Part shown: one piece after another, positions 26,334-36,961 of the stretch
Position numbering within the stretch: the first letter of the stretch is position 1
Layout of the letters: each line of letters begins with the position of its first letter
Source of the DNA: Leucothrix pacifica
GTDB lineage: Bacteria; Pseudomonadota; Gammaproteobacteria; Thiotrichales; Thiotrichaceae
Length of the DNA stretch: 64,000 nt
Assembly: GCF_003172875.1 (NCBI RefSeq)
Contig: NZ_QGKM01000008.1
Span: 86,703-150,702, forward strand
Direction: 5' to 3'
Notes under the pieces: generated by a model
What the model saw: only the letters and a program-made list of their open reading frames with translations
Told to the model about the DNA's origin: nothing
Databases searched by the model: none
Position numbers and translations under genes: made by a program

Positions 26334-26415
26334 GTGCTGATGTAACATTGCCCGATGGTGATACCGTTTTACTGACCATTTCAAATAGCCTTTCTAATGC
26401 GCTAAATCAGCCCTG

Positions 26416-27003
26416 TCAGAAGTCACCATTCGCGCCCCGCTCCATGATAGTAAGAATAGCCTCTTTAACCGCGATCGCCTCTTCCAGAAGCTCAGGTGGT
26501 AGCGTTTTACCACCGTAAATCATCATATCCATATTGAGTGCGTATAACCAATACTTACCATTTTTATCTTCAATCATGGCGATACGACAGGGGAGATACG
26601 CTGAGAACGCGTCGCGATAATTGACCATCTTCATCGCTGTTTGTGGGTTGCAGAATTGATAGATTTTCAGGAAGCGTTGCTCTTCACCGGTCATTAACTC
26701 AACCTGAGTTGATAGGGGCAGCTCGCCCACGCCACGAATATTCAATTCAGTAGCCGTTGAGCGCATTGCTTCTTCGGCATCTTCCCAGTCGACATCCTCT
26801 GCAAGTGCTTGTTTCCAAACGGTTGCACTGGCTGAGTCACCATTTTCCTTTAGTTTCTGCCACATCTCAGTGTAGACGCCACGGGCTTTTGGATCGAGTG
26901 CTTTGAGTGCCTCAAGTTCTGAGCCAAACTTACTGTAACCATAGGCAACTGCGAGAATTGCGATAAGGCCGATGATTGCTAGAATATTCCTGATAAGTCC
27001 CAA
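26416..27003 (-). CDS. Membrane-anchored DUF302 protein
   Basis: A 195-residue protein with an N-terminal membrane segment (about residues 5-24, LAIIGLIAILAVAYGYSKF), a helical middle and a C-terminal DUF302-like domain (about 110-185, with FCNPQTAMKM, YLPCRIAMIEDKNGKYWLYA). Function unknown. DUF302 proteins often accompany sulfur-oxidation genes, and this one is divergent from sqr with a shared promoter region of about 195 bases. That neighbourhood supports a role in sulfide or persulfide handling but does not prove it. Confidence 0.75.
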   Translation of the reverse strand: MGLIRNILAIIGLIAILAVAYGYSKFGSELEALKALDPKARGVYTEMWQKLKENGDSASATVWKQALAEDVDWEDAEEAMRSTATELNIRGVGELPLSTQVELMTGEEQRFLKIYQFCNPQTAMKMVNYRDAFSAYLPCRIAMIEDKNGKYWLYALNMDMMIYGGKTLPPELLEEAIAVKEAILTIMERGANGDF

Positions 27004-27143
27004 GTTTTGCTCCTGATTTCTTCTTCCCTCGAACGTCGATTATCAACATATCTATTACTACTAAAGCAATATCTATTTGTGAATACTGCACAATAAATCA
27101 GTGATTTATAGTAATGATAGGCTTGTTGACCGAGCTGGGATGA

Positions 27144-28472
<1,329 letters not shown>

Positions 28473-28503
28473 TGATTGCGTCACCCTCGCAGGTAAGACT
28501 TTT

Positions 28504-28533
28504 AAGGCATATCACTTTGGTATGCCTTTTTTT
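28504..28533 (+). terminator. Terminator of sqr
   Basis: AAGGCATA (28504-28511) pairs with TATGCCTT (28521-28528), followed by a run of T, 32 bases past the sqr stop. Confidence 0.85.
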
Positions 28534-28635
28534 ATGAGCGAATATTTTAGTTTTTTGCGTCAACTTGCATCCAAGCCGTTCTGTCTCGGCGTATAGCACT
28601 TTCATAATAATGATTAACAAAAACTCGAGTAGATT

Positions 28636-29349
28636 ATGGAACTGATTTTTGGCTATATCGCCGGATTGCTTACACTGATTAATCCCTGCGTATTACCGGT
28701 GATACCCATCGTATTAGCGTCTGCTTTACAAGCAGGTCGTCATGGCCCTCTGGCAGTCGCTGCCGGGATGAGTTTGTCGTTTATTGGCTTGGGTATGCTG
28801 GTTGCGACTGTCGGTCATAGCATTGGGCTCACTGAAAGTCTGTTATCTCAAATAGGCGCAGTGCTGATGATGATCTTCGGACTAGTCCTGTTAGTCCCTC
28901 AGTTCAATGAGCGTTTTGCAACAGCCACTGCCGGTCTTGGCAGTAGTGCCGACGACCAACTAAATAAAGTTGCTCAGACCAGTATGAAAGGCCAGTTCTT
29001 TGGCGGCATGTTATTGGGTGCTGTATGGTCGCCCTGCGTTGGCCCTACCTTGGGCGGTGCCATCTCTTTGGCGAGTCAGGGGCAAAACCTGCTATGGGTG
29101 CTGGCTATCATGAGCAGTTTTGCATTGGGCGTCTCCACGGTTATTTTGTTATTGGGCTACGGAACACGTGAAGCTATTCGTAGTCGACAACAACAGTTAC
29201 GCGGACTAGCTGAACGAGCGAAACCGATTCTCGGAATCACTTTCCTACTCGTAGGTCTGATGATCTTTTTTAAATTCCATCACGTAATAGAAGGGTGGCT
29301 GGTGAGAGTATTGCCTGACTGGTTCCAGAATCTCTCAATTACTTACTAA
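28636..29349 (+). CDS. CcdA/DsbD-like thiol:disulfide transmembrane protein
   Basis: A 237-residue integral membrane protein with six helices that moves reducing equivalents from cytosolic thioredoxin to the periplasm. The two redox cysteines lie in the family positions NPCVLPVIP (helix 1) and WSPCVGPTLGG (helix 4). The thioredoxin gene starts 15 bases downstream, so the pair forms an electron relay unit. Placement after sqr suggests a role in sulfur-compound oxidation or c-type cytochrome maturation. Confidence 0.9.
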   Translation: MELIFGYIAGLLTLINPCVLPVIPIVLASALQAGRHGPLAVAAGMSLSFIGLGMLVATVGHSIGLTESLLSQIGAVLMMIFGLVLLVPQFNERFATATAGLGSSADDQLNKVAQTSMKGQFFGGMLLGAVWSPCVGPTLGGAISLASQGQNLLWVLAIMSSFALGVSTVILLLGYGTREAIRSRQQQLRGLAERAKPILGITFLLVGLMIFFKFHHVIEGWLVRVLPDWFQNLSITY

Positions 29350-29364
29350 ATAAGGAAAAATATT

Positions 29365-29766
29365 ATGAAACGTCGCACATTTTTAAGCATGGTAGCTGGT
29401 TTAACCCTAGTTCCAGGTCTACTGTTTGCACAAACAAATTTGATGTATACCGATGGATTGATTCAAAAACATTTGGATGAAGGTAAGAGTGTATTTGTTG
29501 ATTACGCTGCTGACTGGTGTGGTACCTGCCGACTTCAGGGGCAGTTAATATCGCAACTTCGTGAACGTAACCCAGAGTACGATAAGAACATTGTGTTTGT
29601 GACCGTCGATTGGGATTCTTACAGTACTCATGACGTGACGAGCTCTCGCAACGTACCGCGTCGTTCGACCTTGCTGATGCTTAAAGGTGAGGAAGAACTC
29701 GGACGAATTGTTGCCGGAATCGATATAAATGAGATTAAAGAACTATTGGATAAAGGCCTGAATTAA
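29365..29766 (+). CDS. Exported thioredoxin-family protein
   Basis: A 133-residue periplasmic thioredoxin-like protein. The N-terminus MKRRTFLSMVAGLTLVPGLLFA is a signal sequence with an RR-x-FL motif that could use Tat or Sec. The active site is WCGTC, and the cis-Pro lies in RNVPRRSTLL. It is the likely partner of the preceding CcdA-like protein, taking electrons from it. The substrate is unknown. Confidence 0.88.
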   Translation: MKRRTFLSMVAGLTLVPGLLFAQTNLMYTDGLIQKHLDEGKSVFVDYAADWCGTCRLQGQLISQLRERNPEYDKNIVFVTVDWDSYSTHDVTSSRNVPRRSTLLMLKGEEELGRIVAGIDINEIKELLDKGLN

Positions 29767-29812
29767 GCCTCAACTGCTAAATACATGACAGCGTTTTAAA
29801 AGCGTGTCAGAT

Positions 29813-29857
29813 AAAAAAAGGGAGCCTGTTTTTTAGCAGACTCCCTTTTTTATTGCG
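29813..29857. terminator. Bidirectional terminator between convergent genes
   Basis: AAAAAGGGAG-CCTG and CAGA-CTCCCTTTTT form a long stem with one mismatch around a T-rich loop. Both ends are A/T runs, so it can act on both strands. Confidence 0.8.
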
Positions 29858-29903
29858 CACTCCGTTAATCAAACAGTTATCAGTAACTATTTAGTTAGCA
29901 CAC

Positions 29904-31241
29904 TTAGAAGCGTACCGAACATAGAGATGAGTGATCAGGTCCTGTCTTGCGCCATGCGCCTGTCCACGTTCCTTTGTTGTTAGCAGCGATAATCGGACAT
30001 TTAACTTTTGCCTGATTAGCATCTCAGATAGGGCCAGCAAAGATCTCGCGAACATTAGCCGCTGCCGGAGCAGGTTTTGGCTTGAGGTTGACATAAGTCG
30101 TTTGCGTGGTGACAACTGTTTTGGTTTGAACCGCTGTAGGTGCTGATCCCGATGTGATTTCACACACAGACTGATGAGTGGCGGTACTTAACTTGCGCCA
30201 TTTGTTTGTCCAGCGAGCATTGTTTTGTGCGGCGATTAAAGGGCACTTCTGGCTAGCTTGCGCCTGATCCCAAATTGGGCCTGCCGGAACTTCGCGGGTA
30301 TTGCTGCCTGGTGTGGATGAGGCTGTTTGAGTTGGGGCTTGTACAACGGGTTTTTGTGTGGCGAGTGTTTTTCTTACCTGAGATAGGGGCTGATATTTGA
30401 TTTCACAGACTGCCTCGTTATTTGGGCCTGTCTTGCGCCATTTACTGGTCCAAGTACCATTAGTTTGTGCAGCGATTAATGGACATTTACGGTTTGCTTG
30501 TGCTTGATCCCAGATACCACCAGCGCTGACTTCACGAATACTACCTTTGTGCGGAGCTTTAACAACCGGAGGCGCTACTGGCTTCACCGGAGGCTTAATG
30601 GCTACCTTAATCTGACAGCTAGACTTGTTGTCTTTTGTTGACCATTTTTCGGTCCATACACCATTGTTCTGTTTGGCGATATTTGGACAGCGCTGCTTTG
30701 CATGATCATTACTCCAGATACGGCCTGCGTTTACATTCATGATCTTATGCGTAGGTGGTGGGATAACGGGTTTAATTTTGACCTCAACCTGACAGTAAGA
30801 CGGTTTACTCTCCGTTTTTTCACTCCAGTTTTTAGTCCAACGTCCATTGTTTTGTTTGGCCAGTTGTGGGCAGCGCCAATCTGCATGGGCTTGATTCCAG
30901 AGTTTGCCAGCATCGACCGAGATTAGTCTGACTGTAGGTTTGATAGGAGGCTGGCGAATAGGTTTATGACTTGGCTTGGCTATAACCGGGTCTGGAACGA
31001 CAACCTGACATACCCCATTGATAGAGCCTGGGGTCTTCCAGTAACGACCATTCCATTTACCGTTTAACTTGTCTGCAGCTCTTTCGCATTGAATTTTCGC
31101 AAAGAGCGAATTAAAGATTGGCCCGGTTTCAGCATTAATGGTTTTTGCCTGTGCACTGTTCATTCCAGCTGTTACCGCTGCGATACCCAGTGACAGACTA
31201 ATAAGTTTTTGTTTTTTTCCACGTGTAAGTAATTGTTTCAT
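29904..31241 (-). pseudogene. Secreted MVL-lectin-like repeat protein; in-frame TGA cuts off the sixth repeat
   Basis: As written the protein is 405 residues and stops at 30024. A signal peptide ends near MNSAQA. Then come five repeats of about 46 residues, each of the form AGxIWxxxxAxxxCPxIAxxNNxxWTxxW followed by a second Cys. This matches the mannan-binding MVL domain. The repeats are joined by Pro/Thr-rich linkers. The sixth repeat begins EIFAGPI and meets TGA exactly where the other repeats have TGG (Trp). The frame then continues DANQAKVKCPIIAA...GTWTGAWRKTG to a TAA at 29904, giving a full sixth repeat (445 residues in all). The first five repeats could still function. A recent nonsense mutation or a sequencing error explains this best. 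Confidence 0.8.
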
Positions 31242-31508
31242 TTATAGTGTTTCCTCAATTAAGACTCCATTTGCGCATTAACGCTAGCATAATATTTTGA
31301 ATATCAGCGAGAATTACCTGACCGGTTAGTATGTACGGCTTGAAAATATTGCTTTATGCGTTAAACCCATGTCACAGATGGTTATATGGCTTAGCTGGAG
31401 CGATATTCAATAGAGTAAAACCTCATTGGTTCTCCGGTAAGCTCATCTTACTAGACTGGAGTCTCCCGAAATCGTTCCGGATGGCATTGGCAAATCATTG
31501 AGGGTGGA

Positions 31509-32447
31509 TCAAAGGCTATGAGCCACTTCAGCCACAAACCGACGCATCCATTGATGGGCAGGGTTATGCTGTAATAGTGGGCTCCACGCCATTTTGAGAT
31601 CAAAGGGTGGAATTCTGAATGGTGGCTCTTTAATGACCACGCGAGGATTGTCACGTTGAAGTTTAGCGGCTCTGAATGGCAGGGTCACAATCAAGTCATT
31701 GCTCTCAGCGAGTAGCATAGCGGCTTGATAATGACGTGTGAATACGGTGATACGACGCTGTTTGTTAATTTTTCGTAGCGCCTCGTCCACCCAACCTAAG
31801 TGTTGGACATCGTGAGGGTTCATACCGACACCAACGCCCATGCCCGTTTTACTAACCCAGATATGCGCGGCTTGCAGATAACTTTCCAGCGTAAAGTCAT
31901 TCAGAATTGGGTTGTCGACACTGATTAGACAGGCAAAGCCATCTTTCCAGACTTCCTTTTGATGAAAGGACAGCGGCATTTCTTCGAATCGATTAATGAC
32001 CATATCCACTTTGCCTTGTTCAACATCCTGAAAACTGACGTCACTGGGAGTCATAATATCGAGGATAATACCGGGTGCTTCTTCACGCAGACGGTGCAAA
32101 ATGTGGGGAAAAAGAGTGGACTCAGCGTAGTCACTCGCCATGATCCGAAAAAAATACTCCTCGTTCGTCGGGTCAAATGACGCTTGTGGCTGTACTGCTT
32201 TATCAATTTTTGAGAGCACATCTCGCACAATGGGTTGCAGTTGTTGAGCTCTTTCTGTCGGCGTCATTCCCTCGCTGGTTCTAACAAGTAAGGGGTCATC
32301 AAATAATGTGCGCAAGCGGCGCAGGCCATTGCTGAGAGCGGGTTGACTGAGGCCCAGATGATCCGCTGCTTTGGTTACATTTCGCTCTCGTAACAGCACA
32401 TCAAGATAGACTAATAAATTGAGATCAACACGTCCGAGATCGACCAT
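31509..32447 (-). CDS. LysR-family transcriptional regulator
   Basis: A 312-residue regulator: winged helix-turn-helix at residues 1-65 (VTKAADHLGLSQPALSNGLRRLR) and a substrate-binding effector domain of the NodD/LinR-like type after residue 90. It is divergent from the isocitrate lyase gene with 114 bases between them, so it may control aceA, its own gene, or both. No classical T-N11-A box stands out. The effector is unknown. Confidence 0.85.
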   Translation of the reverse strand: MVDLGRVDLNLLVYLDVLLRERNVTKAADHLGLSQPALSNGLRRLRTLFDDPLLVRTSEGMTPTERAQQLQPIVRDVLSKIDKAVQPQASFDPTNEEYFFRIMASDYAESTLFPHILHRLREEAPGIILDIMTPSDVSFQDVEQGKVDMVINRFEEMPLSFHQKEVWKDGFACLISVDNPILNDFTLESYLQAAHIWVSKTGMGVGVGMNPHDVQHLGWVDEALRKINKQRRITVFTRHYQAAMLLAESNDLIVTLPFRAAKLQRDNPRVVIKEPPFRIPPFDLKMAWSPLLQHNPAHQWMRRFVAEVAHSL

Positions 32448-32503
32448 AAGAAAATACTACTATTTTTCTGGTGAATAATAAAAATAACCCGCATTTATTT
32501 CAA

Positions 32504-32524
32504 TTATGTCGCAGTGCGGCATAA
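32504..32524. promoter_or_regulatory. Palindromic operator ahead of aceA
   Basis: A 21-base palindrome, nine of ten pairs matching, with core TGTCGC-AGT-GCGGCA (32507-32521), 38 bases before the aceA start. The 6-3-6 core follows the same TGYYGC-N3-GCRRCA plan as the twin sites before the phasin gene. Confidence 0.6.
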
Positions 32525-32561
32525 GATGAATGCAACTAACTTGTTTTGAGGAAGAATCACC

Positions 32562-34142
32562 ATGTCACAATACCAAGAAGATATGTTGCACGTTGCTAAC
32601 CTTCGTGAAGCTGCAGGAAGCTCATGGAACGCTATTAACCCAGAGTCAGCGGCTCGCATGAAGCTACAAAACCGCTTCAAGAACGGAATCGACATTGCCA
32701 AGTACACAGCCGATATCATGCGTGCTGACATGGATGCCTATGATGCTGATTCTTCTCAGTATACTCAATCTTTGGGTTGCTGGCACGGTTTCATCGGTCA
32801 ACAAAAGCTGATTTCTATCAAGAAGCACTTCGGCACGACTGACAAGAAGTACTTATACCTTTCTGGCTGGATGGTTGCTGCACTACGTTCTGAGTTTGGT
32901 CCTTTGCCTGATCAGTCTATGCACGAGAAGACATCTGTCGCTGGTTTGATCGAAGAGCTATACACATTCCTACGTCAAGCTGATGCTCGCGTCCTAGGCG
33001 GTTTGTTCCGTGACTTAGATGCGGCTTCAGAAGCAGATAAGCCTGCGATTCAGGATCAAATTGATAACTTTGAAACTCACATCGTTCCTATCATTGCTGA
33101 TATCGATGCTGGTTTTGGTAACGCTGAAGCGACTTACCTGATGGCTAAGCAGATGATCGAAGCGGGTGCTTGCTGTATCCAGATTGAAAACCAAGTATCT
33201 GATGAGAAGCAGTGTGGTCACCAAGACGGTAAAGTAACGGTTCCTCACGAAGACTTCCTGGCGAAGATCCGTGCAGTACGTTACGCATTCCTTGAGCTTG
33301 GCGTAGACAACGGTGTGATCGTTGCACGTACTGACTCTCTGGGTGCTGGCTTGACTAAGCAAATCGCTGTTAGCCGTGAAGAAGGTGATCTTGGTGATCA
33401 GTACAATAGCTTCCTGGATTGTGACGAAGTAACTCTGGATGATATGGCTAACGGCGATGTTGTGATCAAGCAAGGTGGCAAGCTAGTACGTCCTAAGCGT
33501 CTACCCTCTAACTTATTCCAGTTCCGTCCTGGTACTGGTGAAGATCGTTGCGTACTTGACTGCATCACATCACTACAGAACGGTGCAGACATGATCTGGA
33601 TCGAAACTGAGAAGCCACACGTTGGTCAGATCGGTGGAATGGTTAACCGCATCCGTGAAGTGGTTCCAAATGCTAAGCTGGTTTACAACAACAGCCCATC
33701 ATTCAACTGGACGCTGAACTTCCGCCAGCAGGTATTCGATGCTTGGACTGAAGAAGGTAAAGATGTTTCTGCTTATGACCGTAACAACCTGATGTCAGCT
33801 GACTACGATGAGTCTGAGCTGTCTACAGAAGCTGATAAGCGTATCCAAAGCTTCCAGGCTGATGGTGCTCGTGAAGCAGGTATCTTCCACCACTTGATCA
33901 CGCTACCGACTTACCACACAGCGGCATTGTCTACTGACAACCTTGCTAAAGAATACTTCGGTGAGATGGGTATGCTGGGATATGTTGCTGGCGTACAGCG
34001 TAAAGAGATCCGTCAAGGTATCGCATGTGTTAAGCACCAAAACATGGCTGGTTCTGACATGGGTGATGACCACAAAGAATACTTTGCAGGTGAAGCAGCT
34101 CTGAAGGCTTCTGGTAAAGATAACACCATGAACCAGTTCTAA
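32562..34142 (+). CDS. aceA: Isocitrate lyase (long, Pseudomonas-type)
   Basis: Cleaves isocitrate to glyoxylate and succinate, allowing growth on acetate, fatty acids and acetoacetate. Length is 526 residues, matching the long form of Pseudomonas (about 531) rather than the 434-residue E. coli form. The catalytic loop reads EKQCGHQDGKV with the active Cys, followed by VIVARTDSLGAGLTKQ, as in the Pseudomonas enzyme. Codon use is strongly biased towards a few codons (GCT, GGT, CGT, AAC), which suggests high expression. The Shine-Dalgarno GAGGA lies ahead. Malate synthase is not in the window. Confidence 0.97.
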   Translation: MSQYQEDMLHVANLREAAGSSWNAINPESAARMKLQNRFKNGIDIAKYTADIMRADMDAYDADSSQYTQSLGCWHGFIGQQKLISIKKHFGTTDKKYLYLSGWMVAALRSEFGPLPDQSMHEKTSVAGLIEELYTFLRQADARVLGGLFRDLDAASEADKPAIQDQIDNFETHIVPIIADIDAGFGNAEATYLMAKQMIEAGACCIQIENQVSDEKQCGHQDGKVTVPHEDFLAKIRAVRYAFLELGVDNGVIVARTDSLGAGLTKQIAVSREEGDLGDQYNSFLDCDEVTLDDMANGDVVIKQGGKLVRPKRLPSNLFQFRPGTGEDRCVLDCITSLQNGADMIWIETEKPHVGQIGGMVNRIREVVPNAKLVYNNSPSFNWTLNFRQQVFDAWTEEGKDVSAYDRNNLMSADYDESELSTEADKRIQSFQADGAREAGIFHHLITLPTYHTAALSTDNLAKEYFGEMGMLGYVAGVQRKEIRQGIACVKHQNMAGSDMGDDHKEYFAGEAALKASGKDNTMNQF

Positions 34143-34177
34143 ATACAGGAACTGTCTGAAATTAGTTTAGTGTGATT

Positions 34178-34204
34178 GGGCGGAATTTATTCCGCCCTTT
34201 TTTT
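34178..34204 (+). terminator. Terminator of aceA
   Basis: GGGCGGAA (34178-34185) pairs with TTCCGCCC (34190-34197) around a four-base loop, followed by seven T. Confidence 0.95.
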
Positions 34205-34243
34205 ATGTTCAAACTAGCTTGTGTAAATATTTGATGTGATACC

Positions 34244-34717
34244 TCAGTCAGCCTGATGATTCACAGCTAATTCCAAAAGTCTTTTCAGTTCTGCTTTTTC
34301 CCTATCTGTCATATGAGCCAGCCGGTCTTGCTCCAGCTTAACTAGTGAGGAGTGGGTTGATTCAACCAGTTCTATACCAATCTTTGTCAGGCGAGTGCGT
34401 ACCACACGACGGTTATTCTTATCTCTTTCTCTGATCAGCCATTTTTTTTCTGCCATGCGGTCCAGTAAGCGGGTCACATCGGGCACACGGGTGATTAAAT
34501 GTTTTCCTATTTCACCGCTTGGCAGTCCAACATCCTCCTTGTCATGCACGTAAATGACGCGTAGGGCACTGTGCTGCAATGCAGTCATTCCCCAGATCAT
34601 AAGTAACTGATTTATCTCAGCTAAAGTCTCGTCACTGTATTGGTTAGCTTGTTTGAAAATATCAGCCTCAATACTGCTTATTCCAATTTCTGGTTTACGA
34701 TTCGGTTTTGTTGGCAT
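34244..34717 (-). CDS. MarR-family transcriptional regulator
   Basis: A 157-residue winged-helix dimer. The helix-turn-helix region includes LPSGEIGKHLITRVPDVTRLLDRM, then the wing RERDKNNRRVVRTRLTKIG, typical of MarR. It is divergent from a Tat-exported protein gene. The short region between them holds TTGTTATAACAA and a TTGTGATA/TATCACAA pair, so it probably represses itself and that neighbour. The ligand is unknown. Confidence 0.88.
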   Translation of the reverse strand: MPTKPNRKPEIGISSIEADIFKQANQYSDETLAEINQLLMIWGMTALQHSALRVIYVHDKEDVGLPSGEIGKHLITRVPDVTRLLDRMAEKKWLIRERDKNNRRVVRTRLTKIGIELVESTHSSLVKLEQDRLAHMTDREKAELKRLLELAVNHQAD

Positions 34718-34721
34718 ATAC

Positions 34722-34774
34722 TTGTTATAACAAATGTTGTGATAACTTGTAATTATACGCGATGACTATCACAA
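34722..34774. promoter_or_regulatory. Probable MarR operators in the divergent promoter
   Basis: A perfect 12-base palindrome TTGTTATAACAA (34722-34733), and TTGTGATA (34737-34744) inverted against TATCACAA (34767-34774). All lie between the two divergent starts. Confidence 0.55.
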
Positions 34775-34799
34775 GTTCTAATAGAAAGAGGTTTCAAAA

Positions 34800-35279
34800 A
34801 TGGTTAATCAATCACGTCGTCAATTATTAAAAGGTATGGGTTACGGAATGGCTGCACTAGCGACGGGCTCTGCAGCGTCAACCGTAATGGCTGCTGCGCC
34901 GAGTGAGACGATTAATCAATCCATGCAGTTTGTATTGCCAAGCTGTGACATCACGATTTATATGCAGCAGACGATCGGAAAAGAAATTGTTTCCTTGATG
35001 AATCTGACGGATCAACCAGTCACGCTGGATAGTATTAAGCCGGTTGGCTTAGAGCATATTAATGGCTCGCTGGTCGTGCGATTGAATAATGTTGCGGACG
35101 GTAAAGTGGTGATTCAACCGGGTGAGCGATTGGCATTTGAAGTCGAAGCGACTAGTCAGGGAAGTGTAAATGCGTCGGGTATACCGAATGTGTTAGCTGG
35201 TCATGTGAATATAACCTCTGACCACCCAGCGTTTAACGGTAAGATTCCGGTGACTGTGTTTGACTCGCAAGTTGCCTGA
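34800..35279 (+). CDS. Tat-exported protein of unknown function
   Basis: A 159-residue protein with a Tat signal (SRRQLLKGMGYGMAAL, cleavage near VMAA). The mature part of about 128 residues is predicted mostly beta: FVLPSCDITIYMQQTIGKEI, SLMNLTDQPVTLDSI, then a Gly/Asn-rich half ending KIPVTVFDS. The fold suggests an immunoglobulin-like or cupredoxin-like sandwich; one Cys and few His are seen, so copper binding is unproven. No family is recognised. Control is probably by the divergent MarR protein. Confidence 0.7.
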   Translation: MVNQSRRQLLKGMGYGMAALATGSAASTVMAAAPSETINQSMQFVLPSCDITIYMQQTIGKEIVSLMNLTDQPVTLDSIKPVGLEHINGSLVVRLNNVADGKVVIQPGERLAFEVEATSQGSVNASGIPNVLAGHVNITSDHPAFNGKIPVTVFDSQVA

Positions 35280-35310
35280 GTCGTTATAGAAAGATCAAAT
35301 GCGTAGATTG

Positions 35311-35337
35311 AGGGTGGAGTATTCCACCCTTTCATTT
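35311..35337 (+). terminator. Terminator of the Tat-exported protein gene
   Basis: A perfect 8-bp stem AGGGTGGA (35311-35318) / TCCACCCT (35323-35330) followed by TTCATTT. Confidence 0.8.
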
Positions 35338-35486
35338 ATCTAAATGACTCTATTGATAATTGACGCTAAGCCAGAGCGCCCTACCACTTATCCCGCTCAT
35401 TCAAAGACCAATTCGGCATAACACCCAGCAAATACCGAAAGCAATTGCTGGATGCTTAGTCTTTCAAACCTTTCGATAAACGCTAA

Positions 35487-36857
35487 TTACTTCACCAAAG
35501 TATAACAAGGCACATACGCCTCAGCGGCAATCTTCATGCGCTTTTGATCAACGAACGAAGCTAGCATTTTATCCATGCGTTGCATAATGTCAGGGTCACC
35601 CTGAATCTCAAAGTTACCATGCTCCTCAATCGCTTTCAGACCTTCCTCTTTCACATTACCGGCAACAATTCCCGAGAACATGCGACGCAAATCTGCCGCT
35701 AAAGCATGACTTTCCTGGTCCTTATTTAACTGCAGATTACGCATGTTTTCATGATTAGGAACAAATGGCCTCTGGAAGTCACTATCGATTTTCAACATCC
35801 AGTTGAAGTAATAAGCATCGCCATGCGATTTGCGGAATGCGCGCACTTCTGCCATACCATCTTGCATCAACTGAGCCACACGCTCCGGATCTTCAATCAC
35901 AATCTCATACAAAGACTGCGCTTTTTCACCCAAGGTTGCACCGATGAATTCATCGATCTGAGCGAAGTAATCCTTAGAGCTTGCAGGGGCTGTAAATACC
36001 AATGGGAAAGGAATCTCCGCATTGTCAGGGTGCAGTAAGATACCCAGGATATACAAGATCTCCTCAGCAGTACCCACACCACCAGGGAAGACCACGATGC
36101 CGTGACCAGTTCGAACAAAAGCTTCAAGTCGCTTCTCGATATCCGGCATGATAACCAGCTCATTCACAATCGGGTTTGGAGACTCCGCAGCAATAATGCC
36201 CGGCTCAGTAATCCCCAGATATTGGCCGTTGAGAATACGTTGCTTCGCATGACCCACACTCGCGCCCTTCATGGGGCCTTTCATTGCACCGGGGCCACAA
36301 CCAGTACAGATATCTAATTCACGCAGACCGAGTTCATAACCCACTTCCTTCGTGTAGTCATACTCCAGGCGAGAAATAGAGTGACCACCCCAGCAAACGA
36401 TCAGATGAGGGCTAAGACCCGGACGCAACACATCCGCATTACGCAGAATGTGGAAAACCGCATCAGTGGTCAGATCACAGTCATTGAGATCAAACTTAGG
36501 GTTATCAATAATCGCATCATTGATATACACCACGTCACGCAGTACAGAAAACAGGTGCTCATTGACACCCTTAATCATTTTGCCATCAACAAAAGCGCTG
36601 GCGGGTGCGTTATTCAGCTCTAATTTGATGCCACGCTCTTGAGAAATAACCTTCACGTCAAAGTTCTCAAAGCGATCGATCAGTTCCTTCGCATTATCCG
36701 AATAATCACCATAGTTCAGAACCGCTAAAGAACAATTCCGATACAAACGGTAAACACTGCCCTGACTGTGATCCAGCAGGCGGCTGACTTCCATTTTTGA
36801 TAAAACATCGAGGTGACGGGCGGGAGAAACTTTTGCATCAATAACAACTGAACTCAT
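35487..36857 (-). CDS. ppnN: Pyrimidine/purine nucleotide 5'-monophosphate nucleosidase PpnN
   Basis: Splits the N-glycosidic bond of nucleoside monophosphates, giving base and ribose 5-phosphate; the E. coli enzyme (YgdH) is regulated by (p)ppGpp. The 456 residues match E. coli PpnN (454). The LOG/lysine-decarboxylase-like core shows GCGPGAMKGPMKGA and the signature PGGVGTAEE. The N- and C-terminal extensions specific to PpnN are present (start SPARHLDVLSKMEVSRL, end YVPCYTLVK). Confidence 0.93.
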   Translation of the reverse strand: MSSVVIDAKVSPARHLDVLSKMEVSRLLDHSQGSVYRLYRNCSLAVLNYGDYSDNAKELIDRFENFDVKVISQERGIKLELNNAPASAFVDGKMIKGVNEHLFSVLRDVVYINDAIIDNPKFDLNDCDLTTDAVFHILRNADVLRPGLSPHLIVCWGGHSISRLEYDYTKEVGYELGLRELDICTGCGPGAMKGPMKGASVGHAKQRILNGQYLGITEPGIIAAESPNPIVNELVIMPDIEKRLEAFVRTGHGIVVFPGGVGTAEEILYILGILLHPDNAEIPFPLVFTAPASSKDYFAQIDEFIGATLGEKAQSLYEIVIEDPERVAQLMQDGMAEVRAFRKSHGDAYYFNWMLKIDSDFQRPFVPNHENMRNLQLNKDQESHALAADLRRMFSGIVAGNVKEEGLKAIEEHGNFEIQGDPDIMQRMDKMLASFVDQKRMKIAAEAYVPCYTLVK

Positions 36858-36961
36858 TAGCGCATATTCCTTTTTTGTATTAGATTTTATTGTGGGAACA
36901 CCAGTTTAATGGATGTTCATGACATGAGCATAACATTTTGCGGTTGATTTGAAAGGTTGCT

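Noticed and set aside
30024..30026. TGA read as selenocysteine or Trp recoding
   Set aside because: Many genes in the window end in TGA, so the code is standard. No SECIS-like hairpin follows, and the position is Trp in the sister repeats.
29891..30163. A 90-codon minus-strand ORF across the end of the lectin-repeat gene
   Set aside because: It is an out-of-frame reading of the repeat gene; the repeat pattern lies in the other frame on both sides of the TGA.
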